DNA of 10,590 bases from an uncultured Oscillospiraceae bacterium. Its GTDB lineage: Bacteria > Bacillota > Clostridia > Oscillospirales > Acutalibacteraceae. Below, piece after piece: positions 5,728-10,590 of the stretch. The notes below the pieces were generated by a model that ran no database searches, was not told the origin of the DNA, and saw only the letters and a program-made list of their open reading frames with translations. The first letter of the stretch is position 1. Every line of letters starts with the position of its first letter. Made by a program: the position numbers and the translations under genes. Location: positions 1 to 10,590 of the forward strand of contig CABUAS010000065.1 in assembly GCA_902489595.1 (NCBI GenBank), read 5' to 3'.

Positions 5728-6460
5728 ATTGACAGATGCTTTTAAAAACGGCAAGGCGCTTATCGGCTTTGTAACAGCAGGCGACCCGAATCTTGAAACA
5801 AGCGAAGAAATTATTCTGAAAATGGCAGAGGGCGGCTGTGATATTATTGAAATCGGAATTCCGTTTTCAGACCCGATTGCCGAGGGTGTTGTCATCCAGA
5901 ATTCAAATGTGCGTGCTTTAAAAGGCGGCGCAACAACTGATAAAGTGTTTGAACTTACGAAAAAAATTTCGCAGAAAACGGCTGTGCCGCTCGTTTATAC
6001 GGCGTTTCTTAATGTTCTTTTCAAATACGGGTACAACAGTTTTCTTCAAAAGGCTGTTGATGCAGGCGTCAGCGGAGTGATTATTCCCGATTTGCCGATT
6101 GAGGAGCAGGGTGAACTTACTTCGGTTGCCGAAAAATACGGCGTTGATGTAATATCGCTGGTTGCCGCTAATGATGAAAACAGAATTAAAATGATTGCAA
6201 AAAATGCGCGCGGTTTTATTTATGAAACACTGTGCAGTGAGGATGATTTGCAGTTTGTGAATAGTGCAGTTAAGGCTGTGAGCGATATTCCTACGGCTGT
6301 CAGTGTCAATATTGATACTCCCGAAAAGGCAAAAAGATGCGCTGAAATTGCCGATGGCGTTGTTATCAATGCTCAAATCGTCACTGTAATTGCCGAAAAT
6401 CCCGAAAACGCTCCGCAAGCAGTTTATGATTATGTCAAAACCATAAAAGATGCGATATAG
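5720..6460 (+). CDS. trpA: Tryptophan synthase alpha chain with degenerate active site
   Basis: This 246-residue TIM-barrel protein (usual length about 255-270) is clearly TrpA: GFVTAGDPNLE (16-26), DIIEIGIPFSDP (41-52) with the catalytic Glu at 44, and IIPDLPIEE (121-129). TrpA normally splits indole-glycerol phosphate. Several expected residues are missing. The catalytic Asp of 'DPLADGP' (E. coli Asp60) is Glu55. The flexible-loop motif 'SxxGVTG' is replaced by ETLCSEDD (169-176). 'GFGIS' is replaced by SVNID (195-199). The phosphate-binding 'SGSAIV' is INAQIV (216-221). The frame is open throughout with no sign of frameshift, so the protein seems maintained. I chose ATG 5720, which overlaps the trpB end and is preceded by AGGGGGA (5704-5710), because it gives the standard N-terminus; an in-frame ATG at 5639 is inside trpB. 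Catalysis is doubtful; a structural or allosteric role with TrpB is my inference. Confidence 0.9.
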   Translation: MNKLTDAFKNGKALIGFVTAGDPNLETSEEIILKMAEGGCDIIEIGIPFSDPIAEGVVIQNSNVRALKGGATTDKVFELTKKISQKTAVPLVYTAFLNVLFKYGYNSFLQKAVDAGVSGVIIPDLPIEEQGELTSVAEKYGVDVISLVAANDENRIKMIAKNARGFIYETLCSEDDLQFVNSAVKAVSDIPTAVSVNIDTPEKAKRCAEIADGVVINAQIVTVIAENPENAPQAVYDYVKTIKDAI

Positions 6461-6463
6461 TCA

Positions 6464-6510
6464 TCCCGATTTGCCTCCCTTGTCAAAGGGAGGGAATTGC
6501 CGCAGACGGC
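6464..6510. repeat. Short palindromic repeat after trpA
   Basis: CCTCCCTT (6474-6481) and AAGGGAGG (6486-6493) form a hairpin with a 4-base loop, the same core as in the element at 4067-4193, followed by GCCG/CGGC (about 6498-6509). It sits within 50 bases of the trpA stop and could end the operon, although no T-run follows. The rest of 6511-6588 shows no recognisable feature. Confidence 0.55.
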
Positions 6511-6588
6511 GGATGGATTCATCAAGTGAGGAGGACTGCTTGGGGCGGAGGTATCGAATTCAAAATTTAACATATTTTCCTAAATCCC

Positions 6589-6617
6589 TTGACAAACGCT
6601 CGCTAATATATTAAAAT
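6589..6617 (+). promoter_or_regulatory. Promoter of tRNA-Pro
   Basis: TTGACA (6589-6594), a 17-base spacer and TAAAAT (6612-6617). The roughly 90-base leader before the tRNA holds two hairpins, CGGCG/CGCCG (about 6669-6681) and GAGCC/GGCTC (about 6692-6705). Confidence 0.75.
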
Positions 6618-6713
6618 AGCAAGGCACAAATAAGTAAGTCTTTAGAAGTTCTTGTTTATGCATTAACCGGCGATGCGCCGTTTAATATATAGAGCCGCAA
6701 GGCTCGGCAATAC

Positions 6714-6791
6714 CGAGGTGTAACTCAGTTTGGCTAGAGTGCCTGCTTTGGGAGCAGGATGCCGCAGGTTCGAGTCCTGTCACCTCGACCA
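6714..6791 (+). tRNA. tRNA-Pro (anticodon UGG)
   Basis: This is a full cloverleaf. The acceptor CGAGGTG pairs perfectly with CACCTCG, and the D-arm is normal. The anticodon arm is CCTGC-TTTGGGA-GCAGG with anticodon TGG. The T-arm is GCAGG-TTCGAGT-CCTGT. The discriminator is A and CCA is encoded (6789-6791). It has its own promoter and terminator. Its last 20 bases are repeated exactly at 6926-6945. Confidence 0.96.
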
Positions 6792-6829
6792 AAATATTGA
6801 GTGTCCGATAGGGCACTCAATATTTTTTT
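6792..6829 (+). terminator. Terminator of tRNA-Pro
   Basis: AAATATTGAGTG (6792-6803) pairs perfectly with CACTCAATATTT (6814-6825), and the T-run extends to 6829. It begins immediately after the CCA. Confidence 0.85.
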
Positions 6830-6836
6830 ATAATAT

Positions 6837-6945
6837 ACAGGACGAGAAACGAACTCCAAATTTTAAGCCGCAAGGTGCAAAAATTTGGGAGAAAGGTACG
6901 GTGTACCTTTCGATAGTTGAGAGGAGAGTCCTGTCACCTCGACCA
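6837..6945. repeat. Hairpin-rich insert ending in a copy of the tRNA-Pro 3' end
   Basis: Positions 6926-6945 repeat the last 20 bases of tRNA-Pro (6772-6791) exactly, CCA included, as attL/attR pairs of integrated elements do. The DNA between holds a hairpin CCAAATTTT/AAAAATTTGG (about 6857-6889), a perfect 9-bp hairpin GAAAGGTAC/GTACCTTTC (6892-6912) and outer inverted ends ACAGGAC (6837-6843) and GTCCTGT (6928-6934). The direct repeat is certain; att origin is inferred. A decayed second tRNA-Pro is the alternative, since AAGGTG near 6871 could pair with CACCT. Confidence 0.6.
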
Positions 6946-6950
6946 TTTAT

Positions 6951-6992
6951 CTCACAATTTGAGGAAATTTAGCCTCAGATTGTGAGTTTTTT
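6951..6992 (+). terminator. Second intrinsic terminator downstream of the tRNA-Pro 3'-end copy
   Basis: CTCACAATTTGAGG (6951-6964) pairs with CCTCAGATTGTGAG (6973-6986), one mismatch, followed by TTTTTT and further T residues. It follows the displaced tRNA 3' end by five bases, as the original tRNA-Pro terminator would if an insertion had pushed it away. Confidence 0.75.
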
Positions 6993-7096
6993 GTTTTTAT
7001 CAAGAAATTCTATGCAGTGTGGGCAGGAATTGCAGAGCAAATCACACCCGGTGTCACACAAAAAACAGAAAAATCACACCGAGAAAACACACTTTT

Positions 7097-7663
7097 TTAT
7101 CTGGAATGTGTATTTTTGAGAACAATTTCATAGGAAACTGAAAAGTTGCCACCCAGCCGAATGGCAGGTGACAACTTTCTTCTTTGTTTAGGATATTTTT
7201 GCAGCTCTTCTCTTGTAATAACGATTGTAATATGTAAGGCTCCTGAATCATTATCTGATTCAGAAGTGTTGAAATTGCTTGAAGCTACTTTCAGCACAAT
7301 TTCAACTTTGTCTTTATGCACAACGATTTTATCAATATAATTATCAATAAAACGTTTGCATTCAATAGTATTATTCTCTTTTAAGTATGTTGAGAATGCA
7401 GACAGTGCCTGCTTTATGTCTGATTTTGAAACAGTGGGCAATTCCTCCAACACCGCTTCATCAATTCGTTTTTGCAAATCTTTCTTTGATTGATTTAATT
7501 CATTGATTTTATCAATCATTATCTCCTCATCAACACCCCTTGCGATTGCTTTTGTGATGTTTGCAATTTGTGCGATTTGTGGGTCAACCGTGGTTAAAGA
7601 AGCCAATTCGTCAACGGTTGTGGTTTCATCAGCGTTTGACGGAACGTCGAGGACGCCGTTCAC
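7097..7663 (-). pseudogene. C-terminal remnant of a large serine recombinase
   Basis: The reading frame encodes only the tail of a large serine integrase/transposase. It has a charged coiled-coil segment (about residues 33-75, including IMIDKINELNQSKKDLQKRI) and then 'IECKRFIDNYIDKIVVHKDKVEIVLKV' in the region 100-126, split here for length and typical of the end of this family. The catalytic resolvase domain with its nucleophilic serine, the recombinase domain and the zinc ribbon are all missing, so it cannot be active. The first 30 or so residues (VDELASLTTVD and before) do not look like recombinase. Upstream a palindrome GGGAGG/CCTCCT (7704-7724) and an RHS scrap mark a breakpoint. The nearest start codon is a GTG without a ribosome site. 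It is probably the residue of an element deleted near the tRNA-Pro locus. Confidence 0.7.
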
Positions 7664-7728
7664 TACGGTTGTATCAATGTCAACGGAATCCTCGTTATTT
7701 TGCGGGAGGGCACGGAGACCTCCTCTAT

Positions 7729-7824
7729 GGTATAAGCGTACTCGTTACATTCTGTTATATTACCATTTGTGTATGAATATGTTGTTGTTCTGCCGAACTT
7801 ATCGTAATCAAATTTGCTCGGGTA
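7729..7824 (-). pseudogene. RHS/YD-repeat gene fragment
   Basis: Directly after the kinase stop, in the same frame, about 32 codons read YPSKFDYDKFGRTTTYSYTN followed by GNITECNEYAYT. The pattern 'YDKFGRTTxYxYxNGNI...YAYT' is that of an RHS/YD repeat of large secreted polymorphic proteins. There is no start, no second repeat, and the frame continues only into a palindromic repeat. It is a scrap of a mobile or toxin-type locus, and it touches the recombinase remnant on its other side. Confidence 0.55.
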
Positions 7825-9120
7825 TTATTTATTGAATATTACAGTCAGTTGGAATTCGCTGCTTTGCTCATCAAAATTCCATTGGCATAAGCCGTTATAT
7901 TTGTTTGCGGTTTTTTCAATGCTTTTCAGACCATAGCCGTGATATTTTGAATCGGCTTTTGTGGTTATTAGCTTTTCACCAAAAGCATTTGGCTTTTTTA
8001 TGCAGCTGTTTACAACCGATAAAATAACGAAGTTTTCATTTTGCTTTGTAGACAGTCGTATTGACGGATTTTCTATGTTCTCAACTGCTTCAATAGCATT
8101 ATCAAGTATATTTGAAAGCATTGAAACCAAATCCTTATCCTGAATAAAACTTAAATTTGAAAATCTGATATCAACAGTAAATTTTATTGATTTTGTTTCG
8201 CAGATGCTTGAATATCTGTCTAAAATTAAATCAAACATTTTATTTTTTGTTTTGCCTATAAATTTATGCTCGTTCAGTTCGGGCATAATATTGCGGATAT
8301 AATCATTGATTTCGGGAATATTATCCATTGTATTTATTGCGGCAAGATGATGTTTGATATCGTGTACTAATATTCTCTGTTCATCATTCTTTTTTTCGAG
8401 CATTTCATAAAATACCTGATTCATTTCATTGCGCTGATTTTCTGCCTGAAGACTTATTAATTCGTTTTCCTGTTTCTGAAAATTTTTATTTATAATAAAA
8501 ATAATGCAGCAAAATATTAAAGATATAATACTTATTGTTATGCAGACGAAGTTTACGGTTTTAGAAAATTTATATATTGCAGATGCATATAAGATTACAG
8601 ACAGCATTGCTGTAATAATAATCGGGTATATAAACAGCACTAAATTCTTTTTTATATCATTTGTAGCATTATTCTTCTTATATGAAAATGCCGTTGAAAT
8701 AATTTTGCAGACAGTAAAGTATAATACTTTGCAGATAATTCCCAAAATAACCAGTGCTGTCAGGCTGTTTTTATAGGCATCAATGGGTATATGCAGTAAT
8801 AATGAAGCGCCTGCCTCTACAATCATTTCCGTAATGAACATAATTGCAAGCAGAACTGAAGAATGAAATATACTGCTTTTAAAGGATATATTAAAGGATA
8901 TTTTGCAATAGAGAATGTTGATAAATAAAAAAACGATGTCATTTATTATGAAGTTATTATCAAAAATCAAATTAAATAAAAAACCTATTATATATAATCC
9001 TGTTGCTATTAAAAATGAGCCTGATTGCGTAAGTTTTAATTCATAATTTTCAGAAAAGTAAATATATGCTATTACAGCACCGAAAATATAAACTATAAAG
9101 AAAAATATCTGTTCAGCCAT
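7825..9120 (-). CDS. AgrC-like GHKL sensor histidine kinase
   Basis: This 431-residue sensor has about six to seven membrane helices in the first 210 residues. A linker helix (about 212-245) follows, and then a cytoplasmic kinase core of the GHKL type (HPK10/AgrC group). The phospho-acceptor box is LVHDIKHHLAAI with His253, the N-box is LSNILDNAIEAVE (335-347) and the G-box is HGYGLKS (394-400). There is no extracellular PAS or Cache domain, so a small peptide sensed by the membrane domain is the expectation from the family. The ATG at 9120 has only a weak, distant AAAGG upstream. It lies 261 bases after its probable response regulator on the same strand. The RHS scrap directly follows its stop. 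The gene is AT-rich. No agrB- or agrD-like gene is present, so the signal is unknown. Confidence 0.88.
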   Translation of the reverse strand: MAEQIFFFIVYIFGAVIAYIYFSENYELKLTQSGSFLIATGLYIIGFLFNLIFDNNFIINDIVFLFINILYCKISFNISFKSSIFHSSVLLAIMFITEMIVEAGASLLLHIPIDAYKNSLTALVILGIICKVLYFTVCKIISTAFSYKKNNATNDIKKNLVLFIYPIIITAMLSVILYASAIYKFSKTVNFVCITISIISLIFCCIIFIINKNFQKQENELISLQAENQRNEMNQVFYEMLEKKNDEQRILVHDIKHHLAAINTMDNIPEINDYIRNIMPELNEHKFIGKTKNKMFDLILDRYSSICETKSIKFTVDIRFSNLSFIQDKDLVSMLSNILDNAIEAVENIENPSIRLSTKQNENFVILSVVNSCIKKPNAFGEKLITTKADSKYHGYGLKSIEKTANKYNGLCQWNFDEQSSEFQLTVIFNK

Positions 9121-9123
9121 ATT

Positions 9124-9206
9124 AATTCACATAGCCTTTCTGGCTGCAAAAGGTAATTAAAAATCACGATATCCTTGTTGTAGCCAGACAAGGCGTGATG
9201 TGAATT
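9124..9206. repeat. Long imperfect inverted repeat upstream of the kinase
   Basis: AATTCACAT (9124-9132) with GCCTTTCTGGCTGC (9134-9147) is matched by GTAGCCAGACAAGGC (9180-9194) and ATGTGAATT (9198-9206), arms of about 25 bases with one indel and few mismatches. The layout is that of a small palindromic intergenic element. It sits directly before the kinase start, so it could affect kinase translation. Confidence 0.6.
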
Positions 9207-9209
9207 TAG

Positions 9210-9387
9210 CCATCTCAAAATTATGCCACAGGCAAATTTTTGGGGGTTCGTTTGCGACCGCTCGCAGTGCGAGATTAAGGAAGCAATAAGAACTGGCAGC
9301 GGTCAAAATTCATATGCTTTTGCATAAATGAATTTTGGGTACCGCAACTGAGCCATAATCTGAATAGTGTGATTTTTCACACTATTC
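9210..9387. repeat. Block of four hairpins between response regulator and kinase
   Basis: CAAAATTATGCC/GGCAAATTTTTG (about 9217-9243), CTCGC/GCGAG (about 9260-9273), CAAAATTCAT with ATGC/GCAT inside and ATGAATTTTG closing (about 9304-9338), and a perfect 10-bp hairpin GAATAGTGTG/CACACTATTC (9362-9387) over the response-regulator stop. GGGTTCGTTTGCG and CGCAACTGAGCC form imperfect outer arms. No T-run follows on the minus strand. This looks like a second repeat element. It contains a 17-codon frame starting MAQLRYPKFIY that I do not accept as a gene. Confidence 0.5.
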
Positions 9388-10080
9388 TCCCAGCAGCATC
9401 ATAAATCTCTTTTTAAATTCAGATCTTTTGGCATAAGCGATAGGAATTGTGTATTTTTTATTAAGAATTACATAATCCTTTTGAAAATGGGTTATATAAT
9501 TTGTATTGATTATAAAACTGTGATGAGGGCATTCAAAATATGACTTATTTAATTGCTCCATCCAGTATTTGATACTGCTTTTTGAATAATACTCTTCATT
9601 TTCTGTTATTATTTTCGTTTTTCTGCCTTCAATTTCAATATAGATAATTTCATTCATTTTAATAGTGACAATGCTGTTATCGGTGTTTTTCAGATAAACC
9701 TTAACCTCTGTTTTGTCAAGTTTTTCTATGGCTTTGTCAAGTCCTTTGTAAAACCTTTTGCTGTCAATCGGTTTGTCAAAAAATCTTGTAATATCCAAAT
9801 CCAGTGCATCATCTAAATAATGATTATAAGCGGTGATGTATATCAGGATAAGGTCGGAGTTTATGCTTTGAAGTTTTTTGCCGAGTTCAATACCGTTTAC
9901 TTCGGGCATTTCTATATCAAGAAAAACTATGTCAAAATTTATTTTTGAATTTAAAAGATCCGAAGCATTATTGTATTTATATAAATTAAGCTGCAGACCT
10001 TTTTCGCTGAAATATTGCTTTAAATGAAGTTCAATATCCTTTATGTATTTGATTTCGTCATCGCAAACGGCTATTTTCAA
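9382..10080 (-). CDS. LytTR-family response regulator (AgrA-like)
   Basis: This 232-residue regulator has an N-terminal receiver domain and a C-terminal LytTR DNA-binding domain. The receiver has acidic residues Asp7-Asp8, the phosphorylation site Asp55 in VFLDIEMP, Thr83 in YITAYNHY and Lys103 in DKPID. The LytTR domain (about 128-230) has 'YIEIEGRKTKI' and 'HHSFIINTNYI'. I chose the TTG at 10080 because it gives MKIAVCDDE, the usual receiver start, and GGTGG lies about 7 bases upstream. An ATG at 10095 would add five residues but has no ribosome site. Its partner is the AgrC-like kinase downstream. LytTR proteins bind paired direct repeats in front of target genes; I could not fix such a site. 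The gene follows an XRE regulator on the same strand. Confidence 0.9.
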   Translation of the reverse strand: MKIAVCDDEIKYIKDIELHLKQYFSEKGLQLNLYKYNNASDLLNSKINFDIVFLDIEMPEVNGIELGKKLQSINSDLILIYITAYNHYLDDALDLDITRFFDKPIDSKRFYKGLDKAIEKLDKTEVKVYLKNTDNSIVTIKMNEIIYIEIEGRKTKIITENEEYYSKSSIKYWMEQLNKSYFECPHHSFIINTNYITHFQKDYVILNKKYTIPIAYAKRSEFKKRFMMLLGE

Positions 10081-10102
10081 ATTTATCACCACCATAAAAA
10101 TA

Positions 10103-10132
10103 TGCAGTAAACTTTATATTAAGTTTACTGCA
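10103..10132. promoter_or_regulatory. 12-bp inverted repeat between XRE gene and response regulator
   Basis: TGCAGTAAACTT (10103-10114) and AAGTTTACTGCA (10121-10132) are perfect arms around TATATT. On the minus strand the stem is followed by ATATTTTTAT, so it may be a weak terminator or attenuator before the response regulator. GTAAACT also occurs near 10517-10527, in front of the XRE gene, so it may instead be an operator. Confidence 0.5.
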
Positions 10133-10159
10133 ATTATGCATATTTTGTCAAATAGTATA

Positions 10160-10501
10160 TTAATGTTTTTTGTTTGAACAGTATCTTACCATATGCAAAA
10201 TTAATTGTATATCATCTTCTGTACAGTTTTTTAATCCGTCATAAATATTATCTGACGGATTGTATCTTATATATCCATTCATAAAATAATCGAATGTTGT
10301 GTCAAGTGCTATAGTGATTTTTGCCAGCAAATCAAGGCTGGGGTGCTTTTTTCCTGTTTCAATGTTTGAAATATATTTTATTGAAACATTAAGCATTTCT
10401 GCCAGTTCCGATTGTTTTATGCCTAATTCTCTTCTGCGTTCTCCGATACGGAATCCTAATAGGTTATAATCAATATTATTATCAACTTTTTTCAGTTTCA
10501 T
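10160..10501 (-). CDS. XRE-family HTH transcriptional regulator
   Basis: This 113-residue protein has an N-terminal Cro/C1-type helix-turn-helix at about residues 15-70: LGFRIGERRRELGIKQSELA, then MLNVSIKYISNIETGKKHPS with the recognition helix, then LLAKITIALDTTFDYF. A short acidic and hydrophobic tail (CTEDDIQLILHMVRYC) probably serves for dimer formation. I chose the ATG at 10501 because GGGTGA lies just upstream; an in-frame ATG at 10549 lacks a ribosome site and adds an uncharacteristic 16-residue leader. It precedes the response regulator and kinase on the same strand, 79 bases apart, so it may control them. No clear promoter could be assigned in 10502-10590. Family assignment is firm; targets are unknown. 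Confidence 0.88.
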   Translation of the reverse strand: MKLKKVDNNIDYNLLGFRIGERRRELGIKQSELAEMLNVSIKYISNIETGKKHPSLDLLAKITIALDTTFDYFMNGYIRYNPSDNIYDGLKNCTEDDIQLILHMVRYCSNKKH

Positions 10502-10590
10502 TAAATCACCCGATTGTAGTTTACCATTGATTAATGTCGGAATGAACACGCTGTAAGTAATACAGTATAACTAATAGACATAATAAGTAT

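Noticed and set aside
5239..6418. Long minus-strand frames across trpB and trpA
   Set aside because: These are antisense shadows of well-identified enzymes.
7503..7835. Plus-strand frames opposite the recombinase remnant
   Set aside because: They are mirror images of the minus-strand coding remnant, low in complexity and without start signals.
9303..9356. 17-codon minus-strand frame MAQLRYPKFIY... as an autoinducing peptide precursor for the AgrC-like kinase
   Set aside because: It lies wholly inside a hairpin-rich repeat block, has no ribosome site, no cysteine or serine ring residue and no AgrD-like amphipathic leader.

Overview
The window looks like chromosomal DNA of a low-to-moderate GC gut-type Firmicute. 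A Clostridia member near the Ruminococcaceae/Oscillospiraceae is my inference. It rests on sigma-A promoters of TTGACA-17-TATAAT type, strong GGAGG ribosome sites, a Trp T-box, a fluoride riboswitch, an Agr-like GHKL/LytTR pair, a YabE-type G5/3D-domain protein, and palindromic intergenic repeats with a CCTCCCTT/AAGGGAGG core. No species can be named from the sequence.

Layout. (1) 66-1467: a fluoride riboswitch with an overlapping intrinsic terminator controls a CPA-type cation/proton antiporter, which ends at a strong terminator. (2) 1476-2395, minus strand: a small conserved-looking gene of the kind I associate with integrative elements, a leader dense in a TGCTAATG-like octamer, an intact tRNA-Arg(CCU) with promoter and terminator, and two tandem tRNA-Arg-like copies that keep the D-arm and CCU anticodon loop but have lost a normal T-arm. 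(3) 2440-4062: an AT-rich region with a consensus promoter, then a membrane-anchored DUF348/G5/3D cell-wall protein. (4) 4067-6460: a palindromic repeat, then a trpBA operon behind a tryptophan T-box (specifier UGG). TrpB is complete; TrpA is full length but has lost most of its indole-glycerol-phosphate phosphate-binding motifs. (5) 6464-7824: a second palindromic repeat, tRNA-Pro(UGG), a displaced 20-nt copy of the tRNA-Pro 3' end, the tail of a large serine recombinase, and a small RHS/YD-repeat scrap; this is a graveyard of mobile DNA. (6) 7825-10501, minus strand: an XRE regulator, a LytTR response regulator and an AgrC-like GHKL sensor kinase, with repeat-like hairpins between the last two.

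How the parts work together. The fluoride switch should let the antiporter be made only when fluoride is present. Uncharged tRNA-Trp should relieve termination upstream of trpBA. Only trpB and trpA are present, and TrpA looks unable to hold its normal substrate, so the best reading is a starvation-induced indole-to-tryptophan salvage unit in which TrpA may survive as a TrpB partner rather than an enzyme. The XRE/LytTR/kinase set resembles a peptide quorum-sensing receiver without its agrB/agrD signal genes in view. The most unusual items are the degenerate TrpA and the transcription-competent tRNA-Arg-like copies.
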